Source: Clostridiaceae bacterium
Lineage (GTDB): Bacteria > Bacillota > Clostridia > Lachnospirales > Lachnospiraceae
Reading direction: 5' to 3'
DNA: 64,000 bases
Assembly (NCBI GenBank): GCA_902363735.1
Contig: CABJBA010000001.1
Coordinates: 1,054,001 to 1,118,000, forward strand
Position 1 is the first letter of the stretch. Every line of letters starts with the position of its first letter. Below are positions 27,436 through 36,535 of the stretch, piece by piece. A model generated the notes under the pieces. It was not told the DNA's origin. It ran no database searches and saw only the letters and a list, made by a program, of their open reading frames with translations. The position numbers were made by a program, and so were the translations under genes.

Positions 27436-28731
27436 TTATTGATTTACCAGTTCACTAAAACAAATAGCTCCGTAAGGCCTGATGCTCATACGGTAAGCAT
27501 TGCCTTTTCCTATGGCCTTTTCTATGTAAGAAATGTAATCCTCAGCAAACTCATCTGGCAGAAGAGTCATAATAACTCCTGCGAATCCACCGCCGTGAAT
27601 TCTGCATGCCCCTTTTCCTGTTTCTTCTAAAAATAATTCAGTCAGTGCCAGAGCAATGGAAATTCCCTGCTCCTGATAATTTGTATTGGTAAAGCAATTT
27701 TGCAGCCATTTCCATGAGGAATTTCCAGAAGCTGTAATATTCTTTAAAAAGTCTTCAAACCGGTTTTCCTTTAAAGCTGCTACTTCTGCCTCCACCCTTT
27801 TATTTTCCTCAAAGAAATGAAGAGCCCGAAGCACAGAACGGTCTCCTGCAAACTCCCTGACCTCACTTAAATTGTCAATCACATCCTGCTGCCTGATCTG
27901 AGCGCAGACTTCTTTTCCAAAAAATTCAGCAACTTTCTTCATTTCCTCCGGAACAGATGAATAATCCGCACTTAAATCTGCATGTCCTTTTCCTGTATTG
28001 ACAATGATCAGGCTGTGTTTCTGGGAAGCAAAATCAAAATCAATTTGTTCCACCAACGGAGCAGCCGGATCCTTGAAATCAATGGTGATCAGTCCGCCCA
28101 CCGCACAGGCCATTTGGTCCAAAAGGCCGGAAGCTTTGTCCCAGTACATATTTTCAGAAAATTTACCAATATGGGCATAAGCCACTGTATCCATGCGCCC
28201 GTCATTAAAAAAAGTGTTTAAAACAGAACATAAAAGCATCTCAAAAGAAGCAGAAGAACTGACCCCTGCTGCACTGATCACACTGCTGGTCACGTATGCA
28301 TTAAAGCCTCCGATCTCATAACCTGCTTCCAGGAAGCCCTTCAAAAGCCCTTTTACCAGATCAACAGTTCCTGCCTTATTATCACTTGGAGTCAGATCAT
28401 CCAGATCCACGAAAAAGCTTTGGTGGAAGGTTTCGCTGATGATATTCACTATTCTGCTGTTGTTTTTTGCCGCCGCACCAACGCAGTCCAGATTAATGCT
28501 GCCTGCCAGCACCTTTCCGTGATTGTGGTCCGTATGGTTTCCGCTGATTTCCGTACGTCCTGGAGAGGAAAACAATACCACCTCTTTCTCAGGAAATTCC
28601 TTATGGAAATTTATAACAAGATTCTGATAACGTTCTACATTTTCTTTAACAGCTTCTTCCCCATATAAAGCGGCCATAAGGCCCAGAGATTTTTCAGATT
28701 CCAGCAAACGGATGATGTCATTTTCTTTCAT
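27436..28731 (-). CDS. galK: Galactokinase
   Basis: A 431-residue GHMP-family kinase that phosphorylates alpha-D-galactose to galactose-1-phosphate (Leloir pathway), cytoplasmic. Motif 1 is PGRTEISGNHTDHNHGK (about 57-73), motif 2 is SAAGVSSSASFEML (about 153-166), motif 3 is RIHGGGFAG (near 388-396). AAAGGAG precedes the ATG. It stands alone here; galT and galE are not adjacent. A promoter (TTGTAG / TATACT) lies 40-75 bp upstream. Confidence 0.95.
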   Translation of the reverse strand: MKENDIIRLLESEKSLGLMAALYGEEAVKENVERYQNLVINFHKEFPEKEVVLFSSPGRTEISGNHTDHNHGKVLAGSINLDCVGAAAKNNSRIVNIISETFHQSFFVDLDDLTPSDNKAGTVDLVKGLLKGFLEAGYEIGGFNAYVTSSVISAAGVSSSASFEMLLCSVLNTFFNDGRMDTVAYAHIGKFSENMYWDKASGLLDQMACAVGGLITIDFKDPAAPLVEQIDFDFASQKHSLIIVNTGKGHADLSADYSSVPEEMKKVAEFFGKEVCAQIRQQDVIDNLSEVREFAGDRSVLRALHFFEENKRVEAEVAALKENRFEDFLKNITASGNSSWKWLQNCFTNTNYQEQGISIALALTELFLEETGKGACRIHGGGFAGVIMTLLPDEFAEDYISYIEKAIGKGNAYRMSIRPYGAICFSELVNQ

Positions 28732-28773
28732 GATACATGCTCCTTTTCTCTTTCTTTCATTACTGCTATAGGA

Positions 28774-28803
28774 AGTATATCACAAATTCGGAAGATTCTA
28801 CAA
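28774..28803 (-). promoter_or_regulatory. Predicted galK promoter
   Basis: On the minus strand TTGTAG (28798-28803), 18-bp spacer, TATACT (28774-28779). Confidence 0.5.
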
Positions 28804-28823
28804 TATGTAATATAATTTTTCAT

Positions 28824-28853
28824 TTGACAGTCAGGACAAGACTTTCGTATAAT
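28824..28853 (+). promoter_or_regulatory. Promoter of the YhcC-like gene
   Basis: TTGACA (28824-28829), 18-bp spacer, TATAAT (28848-28853), 31 bp upstream of the ATG; back-to-back with the galK promoter. Confidence 0.75.
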
Positions 28854-28883
28854 AAAGCAATAAATAAAAGCAGGGAGAAAATC

Positions 28884-29828
28884 ATGTTTTGGAACGAAAA
28901 ACCTTACCATTCTCTTGATTATGAGATGAAAAAACAATTCGGTCATAAGGTTTACAAGCTGGCTCTTGACGGGGGTATGACCTGCCCAAACCGGGATGGA
29001 ACCCTGGGACAAGGAGGCTGTATTTTCTGCAGCAGCGGCGGGTCAGGGGAATTTGCCCAGCCCATGACTCCCGACCATTCTGCGGAAAGTCAGCTCCGGT
29101 CTGCTAGAAGCCGCATTCAAAGCAAAGTTAAGGATGAAGACAGCCGTTTCATTGCTTATTTCCAATCCTACACCAATACCTATGCACCCGTCGCCTATTT
29201 GGAAGAATTATTCACCAGTGTTATACACCAGCCAGATGTGGCAATTCTCTCCATAGCCACACGCCCGGACTGCCTTCCTCCTGATGTGCTTCTTTTGTTA
29301 AAGGATTTAAACCGAATCAAGCCGGTCTGGGTGGAGCTGGGCCTGCAGACCATCCACCAGTCTACGGCTGACTATATCCGCAGAGGCTATGCCCTTGACG
29401 TTTTTCAGAAGGCCTATGAAAACTTGAAGGACGCAGGAATCACAGTCATCGCCCATGTCATCCTGGGTCTTCCGGGAGAGACCAGGAATATGACCTTAGA
29501 AACCGTAGAATATCTGGCTCATTTAGGAGAACATGGCATCGACGGAATCAAGCTGCAGCTTCTTCATATTCTGGAACACACAGATTTGGCGGTGGAATAC
29601 GGTCAAGGGCTGGTTCCTGTTCTTTCACTGGAGGAATACACAGATTTGGTCATTGACTGCATTGCTATACTTCCGCCTGAGACAGTCATTCACCGGATCA
29701 GCGGAGACGGCCCTAAGCAAATGCTTTTAGCTCCCCTATGGAGCAGCAACAAAAAACTGGTGCTGAATACCTTATCAAAGCGGTTAAAAGAACGAGGCAT
29801 CTGTCAGGGGGACAGATACCTCGTCTAA
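28884..29828 (+). CDS. TIGR01212/YhcC-like radical SAM protein
   Basis: A 314-residue cytoplasmic radical-SAM protein. The cluster motif is the family-specific wide form CPNRDGTLGQGGCIFC (about residues 35-50), with the SAM-binding elements that follow, including VELGLQT and IAHVILGLPGET. Relatives include E. coli YhcC, which is linked to redox control and has no proven substrate. GGGAG precedes the ATG at 28884; the longer frame lacks a site. The stop lies two bases from the convergent CapA stop. Confidence 0.9.
   Translation: MFWNEKPYHSLDYEMKKQFGHKVYKLALDGGMTCPNRDGTLGQGGCIFCSSGGSGEFAQPMTPDHSAESQLRSARSRIQSKVKDEDSRFIAYFQSYTNTYAPVAYLEELFTSVIHQPDVAILSIATRPDCLPPDVLLLLKDLNRIKPVWVELGLQTIHQSTADYIRRGYALDVFQKAYENLKDAGITVIAHVILGLPGETRNMTLETVEYLAHLGEHGIDGIKLQLLHILEHTDLAVEYGQGLVPVLSLEEYTDLVIDCIAILPPETVIHRISGDGPKQMLLAPLWSSNKKLVLNTLSKRLKERGICQGDRYLV
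29794..29822. terminator. Hairpin inside the 3' end of the YhcC-like gene
   Basis: GAGGCATCTGTC (29794-29805) pairs with GACAGATACCTC (29811-29822) with one wobble and a 5-nt loop. It is followed on the plus strand by GTCTAATGTTATTC and on the minus strand by GTTCTTTTAACC. It probably ends transcription of both convergent genes. Confidence 0.55.
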
Positions 29829-29830
29829 TG

Positions 29831-31009
29831 TTATTCTTTATTATATATCATACCGTTTTCATCCACTTCAATCCCAAAGGATATTCCCTGGAAATACTGG
29901 AAAAACTTCAGAGTCTCTTCCGGATCTTCCAGTTTTCTGGTATAGCCCTTCTGAGAGGTTCCCGGAACCAGAGACAAGGCTGTGGTTCCCTGTTCCAGAT
30001 CCACTTCAGCCCGCAGAAGGGCTGTCTTAGGAATACTGCTTCCAAATATGAAATTTCCAAGACTGTAACAAATAGGCTTTCCGTTATAATACTCAATTCC
30101 CTGCAGCACATGAGGATGACTTCCTATTACCATATCTGCGCCTGCGTCAATGATACGCTTTCCCAAAACCCTCTGATATTCCTGTGGTTTTTCATCTCTC
30201 TCTACTCCCCAATGAAGATAAACCACCAGATAATCACAGCTCTCCTGTGCCTTTTCAATTTCCTCCAGCAATATGGACGGATCATATCCGCTTACCATGC
30301 CGGGCTTATTGCTGTTAGCCACCCACGCCGGATCCGGATAAACTCTGGATGCCGCCAGAAATCCAATGGTTTTTCCTTTCACTTCCATAGTCTGAAGCTG
30401 TCTGGCCCTCTCCATATTGGGACCTGCGCCCACGTACCGGATCCCTGCTTCCTCCAGAACATTGCAGGTATCAACAAGAGCATCTGTTCCAAAATCCAGA
30501 GAATGATTATTAGCCAAAGTCACTATGTCAATTCCCAGCTCATTCATCATAGATACTCTGGAAGGCGGCAACCGGAAGGTAAACTGTTTATCTGGTGCTG
30601 CTGATCCTCTGTCACTGAAAGGAAATTCCTGATTGACCATAAAGATGTCTGCCTGATCAATTTCTCCCCGAAAACCATCATCCAGGACTCCACTTATATC
30701 TCCAGCCTTATCATAAACACTTGTTACATGAGAAGAAAGTAATATATCTCCTGCAAAAAGCAGCTGTACTGGCAACACAGGCTCTGTTTCTGCCTCAGTT
30801 GTCTCTGTTTCAAGGGTAAGAATCTCTGTTTCTCCTTGTGTCTCTTCCCTGGTCACTGCCAGGGTTTCCTCAAAACTTTCCTGATCTGCTGTTTCTTTTC
30901 CCCGTTGGATTTCCTTCCATTCGCTGCTTCCCATCCATCCGATGAGTAATACTAGCATCATTAAAGGAAGAAAAACCAGAATCTTCATTAATCCACTTGT
31001 TTTCTTCAT
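29831..31009 (-). CDS. CapA family protein (PGA_cap domain)
   Basis: A 392-residue membrane-anchored protein. An N-terminal signal-anchor helix (about 10-27) is followed by an acidic, Glu/Thr-rich linker (about 35-75) and a metallophosphatase-like PGA_cap domain (about 80-385). Motifs are FAGDILLS, NQEFPFSDRG, LANNHSLDFG and GSHPHVLQG, with the metal ligands His and Asp/Asn. CapA proteins are linked to poly-gamma-glutamate capsule, but isolated copies such as this are widespread and their substrate is unknown. No capBC genes are present. The coding end is two bases from the convergent YhcC-like gene. Confidence 0.9.
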   Translation of the reverse strand: MKKTSGLMKILVFLPLMMLVLLIGWMGSSEWKEIQRGKETADQESFEETLAVTREETQGETEILTLETETTEAETEPVLPVQLLFAGDILLSSHVTSVYDKAGDISGVLDDGFRGEIDQADIFMVNQEFPFSDRGSAAPDKQFTFRLPPSRVSMMNELGIDIVTLANNHSLDFGTDALVDTCNVLEEAGIRYVGAGPNMERARQLQTMEVKGKTIGFLAASRVYPDPAWVANSNKPGMVSGYDPSILLEEIEKAQESCDYLVVYLHWGVERDEKPQEYQRVLGKRIIDAGADMVIGSHPHVLQGIEYYNGKPICYSLGNFIFGSSIPKTALLRAEVDLEQGTTALSLVPGTSQKGYTRKLEDPEETLKFFQYFQGISFGIEVDENGMIYNKE

Positions 31010-31256
31010 GAATCTCTCCTGGTTGTTGATAACTTTAATATGATTTTAAATTTTACATTATTTTTTCCACATACTCAGATATTTATATTTACTCTTTATC
31101 TTACAATGGTTGCCATTATTTGTCAAATCGTCATCAACTTTATTGCAAAGATTATTATTTCTTTATAATAAGCCGGTAATTCATACTATTACTATATATG
31201 TATTCATAATCAAGACCTTACATATACATCTGAACACCATTTGAGATTACATCACT

Positions 31257-31312
31257 CAAAAAAAATTGATTATATCCATCCTCTGAGTATACAGAGCATA
31301 AATATAATCAAT
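31257..31312 (-). terminator. Terminator of the DegV gene within the 307-bp gap
   Basis: ATTGATTATAT (31265-31275) pairs with ATATAATCAAT (31302-31312), with an inner CTCTG/CAGAG stem; on the minus strand the stem is followed by about eight T residues. The rest of the gap 31010-31256 is A/T-rich with no coding sequence recognised. Confidence 0.8.
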
Positions 31313-31316
31313 ATCC

Positions 31317-32159
31317 TTAAAGCGTCATGATGATTCCGCCTTCATTTGCATAGACCGTTGCCACTCCTGCGGTTTCTGTGATAATCACATCTTTAAACAC
31401 AGCTTGCTTGATCATCTCCTGTTTTACATACTCCGCCCGTGGCTGATTGTTACAGTGGGCAATAATCAGAACTCTGTCCTTGGTGTCTGGCGTTTCTTTC
31501 ATAGCCAGTTCCACCATCCGGCCCAAGGCCTTATTGATTCCTCTGGCCTGATCCAGTTTCACAATTATGCCTGACTTAGCTCCCATAATCGGTTTAATAT
31601 TAAGGGCAGTGGCAAAGAATGCCTGAAGCCCTGTCAGACGCCCATTTTTTCTCAAGGTATCCAGGCTCTCCAGAACAAAATAAGTCATCATATTCTTAAT
31701 GAAGATTCTGGCCTTAGCCTCGATTTCTTCAAAAGGCAGAGAGGCCTGACAAAGAGATTGAACATAAAGGGCAATGTTCAGCTGCCCGGATGAAGCGGAG
31801 TCAGATCCCAGCACTGCTATCTTTTTCCCGTCATCTCCATGTTCCTCCTCATAAAGCTTTTTTCCCAGAACTGCACTATTATAACTTCCGCTTAAATGTT
31901 CAGACAATGTGATGACAAATACCTGGTCTTCATCACATTCATAAGCTTCCTTAAACAGCTCCGGAGAAGGACATGCTGTCTTAGGGCTCTCGCTGCTGCT
32001 TTTCACCAGTTCCAGAAAGCTTTTCTGGTCAAATGTCTCATCATCGACAATCTGAGTGTTTCCCACCTGTAAAACAAGGGGTATTATTTGAAAGCGGGGA
32101 TCTTTCCTCAAATCTGCTGTAAGGTCCAGGCAACTGTCCCCAATAATCTTATAGCTCAT
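31317..32159 (-). CDS. DegV family fatty-acid-binding protein
   Basis: A 280-residue cytoplasmic DegV protein. These bind fatty acids (FakB-like proteins act with the FakA kinase). Typical segments are IIGDSCLDLTADLRKD near the start, TACPSPELFKEAY (about 60-72), TLSEHLSGSYNSA (about 83-95), SDSASSGQ and LDTLRKNGRLTG (about 165-176). Length matches the family. No fakA is adjacent, so the role is inferred. Confidence 0.92.
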   Translation of the reverse strand: MSYKIIGDSCLDLTADLRKDPRFQIIPLVLQVGNTQIVDDETFDQKSFLELVKSSSESPKTACPSPELFKEAYECDEDQVFVITLSEHLSGSYNSAVLGKKLYEEEHGDDGKKIAVLGSDSASSGQLNIALYVQSLCQASLPFEEIEAKARIFIKNMMTYFVLESLDTLRKNGRLTGLQAFFATALNIKPIMGAKSGIIVKLDQARGINKALGRMVELAMKETPDTKDRVLIIAHCNNQPRAEYVKQEMIKQAVFKDVIITETAGVATVYANEGGIIMTL

Positions 32160-32262
32160 ATCTCCGTTCTTCCTCCTGACACGAAACTTATCATGTAGTA
32201 TTCATTACCATATATTATAGAGAAACCAGACTCAGATGTCAATAGGATAATTGGCTGACCTC

Positions 32263-32303
32263 AAAAAAAGAACCCGTACCGGTTTTATAAGGTACAGGTT
32301 CTT
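32263..32303 (-). terminator. Terminator of htpG
   Basis: AAGAACCCGTACC (32268-32280) pairs with GGTACAGGTTCTT (32291-32303) with one mismatch, and on the minus strand is followed by about seven T residues. Confidence 0.9.
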
Positions 32304-32351
32304 ATGAATTTAACGGAACTGATTTATCCTGTCAGCATGAGATTACAGCAT

Positions 32352-34355
32352 TTATGCCTCCGCCATGACCAACATCAGTTCATTGCTTCTTGCAATGAAT
32401 TTTGTCATTCGCTCAGAAGTCAGGGAACCATGGCTTAAAGCCGCCAGATCATAAAGCTGCTCACAGATGGCATTGGTATGGGTTTCCTCTTTTTTTGCCA
32501 GCACATGCTGAACCAGTTTGTTGTTGTAATTGAGCACAAGTGTCTCTCCTCCTGCTCCGAACATAGAGGGGTCCATTCCAGGCATGGTATACATCTTCAT
32601 CATTTCCTGCATACGGCGGGATTCCTCTGATACAGTAATCACGGAAGACAGGTTTTCATTTTTCAGCTTTTCTACCCTTACCTCAAGATTCTCCTTGCCA
32701 AGAACCTTGCGGAATAACTCAGTCAGGGCCTCCACATCGCCCTTCATTGCCTCCTGATCCTCCTGACTTACCTCTTCTTTAAAGGTGTCAGATAAATCTG
32801 AGTTAATGCATAAGAACTTTACATTTTCATTTTTCTGCTCCAGATATCCCACAAAAGGATTATCAATGTTATGAGTTAAATAAACCGCATCAAGTCCGGC
32901 CTCTTTAAACATGTTGATGTACTGGCTCTGCTCTTTTTCATCATTAATATAGAAAATCTTATTTTCATGCTTTTCCTTATTTGCTTCCAGGCAGTCAGAA
33001 ACAGTCAGATACTTTCCCTCCAGATTCTTAAACAGAAGAGCATCATTGATCTTCTCAGCAAATTTCTCGTCCTTTAAACAGCCGAATTTTATAAATGGAT
33101 TAATGTCATCCCAGTACTTCTCATAATTTTCACGGTCTGTCTTGAACATACCGGTCAGTTTATCGGCTACCTTCTTTGTGATATAATCGGAAATCTTTTT
33201 CACAAAGCCGTCGTTTTGAAGGGCACTTCTGGATACGTTAAGAGGCAGATCCGGACAATCGATCACTCCCTTTAAAAGCATCAGAAATTCCGGAATTACT
33301 TCCTTAATATTATCTGCAATAAACACCTGGTTGTTATACAGCTTGATAGTTCCCTCCAGGCTGTCATAATTCATATTCAGCTTGGGAAAATAAAGAATTC
33401 CCTTCAAGTTAAATGGATAATCCATATTTAAATGAATCCAGAACAAAGGTTCCTTGTAATCCTGAAACACCTTACGGTAGAAGGATTTATACTCTTCTTC
33501 CGTACAATCGTTGGGGTGCTTATTCCACAAAGGATTGATATCATTGACTGGCACCGGACGCTTTTCAATCTTATACTTTTCCTTAGCAGGAGATATCTCT
33601 ACAACTTCCTTCTCCCCATTTTCCGTCTCTTTTTCTTCGGTCTTTGCTTCTTCCACAATGGTTTCCACCACTGTATCCTTTTCAGTCAGCTCATCCTTTT
33701 CAATTGTTTCATACTGAGGCTCAGAAGATGTGCTGGATAAATAAATCGCCACCGGCATAAAGGAACAGTATTTATCAAGAACCTCTCTGGCTCTGTATTC
33801 GTTGCAGAATTCCAAACTTTCTTCATTGAGATACAGTTTGATGGTAGTGCCCGATTCAGCCTTATGGCCCTCTTCCATCTGATACTCGGTTCCGCCTTCA
33901 GACTCCCAGTGCACTGGAGCGGCGCCTTCCTTATAAGAAAGAGTATCAATAGTAACCCGGTCAGCCACCATAAATGCAGAATAGAAGCCAAGTCCAAAAT
34001 GACCGATAATCTGATCTTCATTGGCCTTGTCCTTATATTTTTCGAGGAAGTCCTGAGCGCCGGAAAAAGCGATCTGGTTGATGTATTCCTCAACTTCCTC
34101 TGCGGTCATACCAAGGCCGTTGTCCTTAAATGTAATAGACTTTTCATTAGAGTCTGTAATAACCTGAATCTTAAATTCCAGATCATCAGGCTTCTGCCAC
34201 TCTCCCATGATTTCCAGCTTTTTCAGCTTTGTAATAGCATCACAGCCATTGGAAACCAGCTCCCGGTAAAAAATATCATGGTCAGAATACAGCCATTTTT
34301 TTATAATCGGGAAAATATTTTCACTGTTAATTGTCAAGCTTCCTGTCTTTGCCAT
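32352..34355 (-). CDS. htpG: HSP90-family chaperone HtpG
   Basis: A 667-residue ATP-dependent chaperone. The GHKL ATP-binding domain has YRELVSNGCDAI (about 31-42), DNGLGM and GHFGLGFYSAFMV; a Glu/Lys-rich stretch (about 205-250) separates it from the middle domain with NVSRSALQ; the C-terminal dimer domain ends near residue 667. The Asn-Gly-Cys-Asp at the nucleotide site differs slightly from the common NASD. AAGGAG precedes the ATG at 34355; the track-like longer start at 34496 would run through the promoter. A CIRCE element and promoter lie upstream, so HrcA heat-shock control is likely. Confidence 0.96.
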   Translation of the reverse strand: MAKTGSLTINSENIFPIIKKWLYSDHDIFYRELVSNGCDAITKLKKLEIMGEWQKPDDLEFKIQVITDSNEKSITFKDNGLGMTAEEVEEYINQIAFSGAQDFLEKYKDKANEDQIIGHFGLGFYSAFMVADRVTIDTLSYKEGAAPVHWESEGGTEYQMEEGHKAESGTTIKLYLNEESLEFCNEYRAREVLDKYCSFMPVAIYLSSTSSEPQYETIEKDELTEKDTVVETIVEEAKTEEKETENGEKEVVEISPAKEKYKIEKRPVPVNDINPLWNKHPNDCTEEEYKSFYRKVFQDYKEPLFWIHLNMDYPFNLKGILYFPKLNMNYDSLEGTIKLYNNQVFIADNIKEVIPEFLMLLKGVIDCPDLPLNVSRSALQNDGFVKKISDYITKKVADKLTGMFKTDRENYEKYWDDINPFIKFGCLKDEKFAEKINDALLFKNLEGKYLTVSDCLEANKEKHENKIFYINDEKEQSQYINMFKEAGLDAVYLTHNIDNPFVGYLEQKNENVKFLCINSDLSDTFKEEVSQEDQEAMKGDVEALTELFRKVLGKENLEVRVEKLKNENLSSVITVSEESRRMQEMMKMYTMPGMDPSMFGAGGETLVLNYNNKLVQHVLAKKEETHTNAICEQLYDLAALSHGSLTSERMTKFIARSNELMLVMAEA

Positions 34356-34449
34356 ATTAAAACACTCCTTACGTTTTATATTATACATGCGTTTTATAAA
34401 AGAAATCCGGTTTCCCGTCTTCATGAAGAAAATAATACCTGTAAAAAGT

Positions 34450-34478
34450 ATTTTAATACGCTGTGATTGAAATGTCAA
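34450..34478 (-). promoter_or_regulatory. htpG promoter
   Basis: On the minus strand TTGACA (34473-34478), 17-bp spacer, TAAAAT (34450-34455). Confidence 0.8.
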
Positions 34479-34485
34479 TAGAAAA

Positions 34486-34512
34486 TCAGCACTCATTTGA
34501 ATCGAGTGCTAA
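34486..34512 (-). promoter_or_regulatory. CIRCE element (HrcA operator)
   Basis: TCAGCACTC - 9 nt - GAGTGCTAA matches the CIRCE consensus TTAGCACTC-N9-GAGTGCTAA with one mismatch. It lies 7 bp upstream of the htpG -35 box and 5 bp after the stop of the DUF5721 gene. Confidence 0.88.
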
Positions 34513-34517
34513 TAATT

Positions 34518-35015
34518 CTATTCTTCCAAAAAAGGAATGTTATGATGCTTTAAGAATCCCTTCGCCTCCTGATCCCATTCCTCATCAAGAGTCTTATCCA
34601 GAGTAAATACGGAAACTGAGGTTCCTGTGACACAGAAAAGCTTATCTTCTTCATAACGGATATTCATATACAATCCCTTTACCTGGTCCGGTGCAAAGGG
34701 AAGCTGGCGGGAGTGCAGAAAACGTTCTGTTCCTTCCTCTGACATCTGAAGAATAATCCGAAAGCTGACAGGAAGTCTTTTTCCTTTAATTAAGGAAAAA
34801 CAAAGGGGCTTTACCATAGCCCAGGTAGATAATTGAGACTTTTTGATTTCCTCCAGTTCCTCTTTGGAGTAATATCCCGGGCGCATTGATCCGTCTATAG
34901 TAAAGGTATTAAATGTGGTAATAACGGCTTCTTTTAGAAGAAACTGGTCAAACATGTCTCCAACAAACAGGCTGGAAGTAAAAAGCTTTAAATCCTCAAT
35001 TTTTAATGCAATCAT
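34518..35015 (-). CDS. DUF5721-type uncharacterised protein
   Basis: A 165-residue soluble protein without signal peptide or membrane helix. It begins MIALKIEDLKLFTSSLF and contains TFTIDGSMRPGYYSKEELEE (about 36-55) and a central beta-rich region. It resembles the DUF5721 family of Lachnospiraceae; no function is known. GGGGAG precedes the ATG at 35015; the longer frame lacks a site. It lies just upstream of the htpG CIRCE element on the same strand. Confidence 0.7.
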   Translation of the reverse strand: MIALKIEDLKLFTSSLFVGDMFDQFLLKEAVITTFNTFTIDGSMRPGYYSKEELEEIKKSQLSTWAMVKPLCFSLIKGKRLPVSFRIILQMSEEGTERFLHSRQLPFAPDQVKGLYMNIRYEEDKLFCVTGTSVSVFTLDKTLDEEWDQEAKGFLKHHNIPFLEE

Positions 35016-35193
35016 GACAAATTCTCCCCGTATAATTATCTCTGTCCGTTTACTATACAACGGATTATCCCAGACTGTCAACGCAGGATTTGCCTGTTTT
35101 GCTGTATTCCAAACTGCCTTTTTCTATGGTATACTGTGATATGTCAGCAACAAAAGCAATGAGCCCCCATATGCGGGCAGAAAAGAGGATCTT

Positions 35194-36480
35194 ATGAATC
35201 ATATCAAAGAGCTGAAAAAACTGATTTCCGCATCTGTTTCTCCCTATCACTGCATCATGGCGGCAGCGGATCAGCTTGCGGCAGCAAACTTTAAGGAGCT
35301 GCCTCTGGCTGAATCATGGGAGTTAACAAAAGGCGGAGCTTATTACATAAATGTATTTGATTCCACCCTGGTGGCATTTTCCATAGGGGAAGAACCGGGA
35401 GAAACACCTGTGCTTAAGCTGGCCGCTTCCCATACGGACTGGCCCTGTCTGAAGGTAAAGCCTTCCCCAGAGATCACTTCCTTTGAATACGGAAAGCTTA
35501 ATGTGGAGATATACGGAGGTCCCCTTCTGGGAACCTGGTTTGATCGGCCTTTATCCATGGCAGGCAAGGTCTGCGTGGCCGGATCATCTCCTATGAAGCC
35601 TGAAACCGTCTTTGTAGACTTTGCACGGCCTCTCCTCACAGTTCCCAGCCTGGCCATTCATATGAACCGGGAAGCCAACAACGGAGTGCCTATCAATGCC
35701 CAGGTCGACATGCTCCCTCTCATTGCCCGGATTACGGAAGCATTAAGCAGGGAACACTTTTTCTTGGATGCTCTGGCCCGGGAGGCAGGAGTTAAAAAAG
35801 AAGATATTCTGGATTACGAAATTTACATTTATAACCGGGAAGAAGGCACTCTTTTAGGTCTGCAGGACGAATTTTATTCCTCTCCCCGTCTGGATAACTT
35901 AACCTCTGTACAGGCATGTTTAAGCGGTATTACGGCAGAGCCGTGTAAAAACGGCATCAATGTTATTGCTTTATATGACAATGAAGAAATCGGAAGTCAT
36001 ACCAAACAAGGCGCTGCTTCTGCTCTTATGGAGCACATTCTGGAAAAGCTCTGCTTATCTCTGGGCTATTCCAGGGAAACCTTTTTAAATGTTCTGATGA
36101 GCGGATTTTTGCTGTCTCTTGATGTGGCACATGCCATTCACCCCAACCACGGGGAAAAATGTGATATCAAGAACCAAATTGTCATGGGTGATGGAGTAGC
36201 CATTAAACTGGCCGCCAGCCAGTCTTATGCTACGGATGCCTCCAGTACGGGAGTCATAGAGGGAATCTGCAGGAAAGAGAATATTCCGTATAAAAAATTT
36301 TCCAACCGCTCCGATGTGAAAGGCGGTTCTACCTTGGGAAGCATTTCTTCCGCCCTGCTGACTATGCGGACAGTGGATGCAGGCGTTCCTATCCTCGCCA
36401 TGCACTCTGCAAGGGAGGTTATGGGAACGAAAGATCAGGAAGCCCTTGTGAGGCTGTCAGAGGCTTTTTTCCAGGCATAA
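35194..36480 (+). CDS. M18 family aminopeptidase
   Basis: A 428-residue zinc metallopeptidase (aspartyl aminopeptidase family, ApeB-like) that removes N-terminal, often acidic, residues in the cytoplasm. Metal-ligand segments are SHTDWPCLKVKP (His, near 82), RLDNLTS (Asp, near 233), DNEEIGS (Glu, near 265) and HAIHPNHGEK (His, near 310-320). Length fits the family. AGAGG precedes the ATG. Monocistronic, followed by a bidirectional terminator. Confidence 0.95.
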   Translation: MNHIKELKKLISASVSPYHCIMAAADQLAAANFKELPLAESWELTKGGAYYINVFDSTLVAFSIGEEPGETPVLKLAASHTDWPCLKVKPSPEITSFEYGKLNVEIYGGPLLGTWFDRPLSMAGKVCVAGSSPMKPETVFVDFARPLLTVPSLAIHMNREANNGVPINAQVDMLPLIARITEALSREHFFLDALAREAGVKKEDILDYEIYIYNREEGTLLGLQDEFYSSPRLDNLTSVQACLSGITAEPCKNGINVIALYDNEEIGSHTKQGAASALMEHILEKLCLSLGYSRETFLNVLMSGFLLSLDVAHAIHPNHGEKCDIKNQIVMGDGVAIKLAASQSYATDASSTGVIEGICRKENIPYKKFSNRSDVKGGSTLGSISSALLTMRTVDAGVPILAMHSAREVMGTKDQEALVRLSEAFFQA

Positions 36481-36485
36481 ACAGC

Positions 36486-36527
36486 AAAAAGGCAGACCGG
36501 CAAAAATTGTTGGTCTGCTCTTTTTTT
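36486..36527. terminator. Bidirectional terminator between the M18 peptidase and the PrsA-like gene
   Basis: GCAGACC (36492-36498) pairs with GGTCTGC (36512-36518); T run at 36521-36527 on the plus strand and AAAAA at 36486-36490 giving U residues on the minus strand. Confidence 0.85.
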
Positions 36528-36535
36528 AGGTTTCA

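Noticed and set aside
29738-30604. 288-codon plus-strand open frame opposite CapA
   Set aside because: It runs antisense to the CapA gene, which has clear family motifs, and it has no recognisable domain or ribosome binding site.
33864-34466. 200-codon plus-strand open frame opposite htpG
   Set aside because: Antisense to a well-supported HtpG gene; Cys- and Ile-rich translation with no family match.
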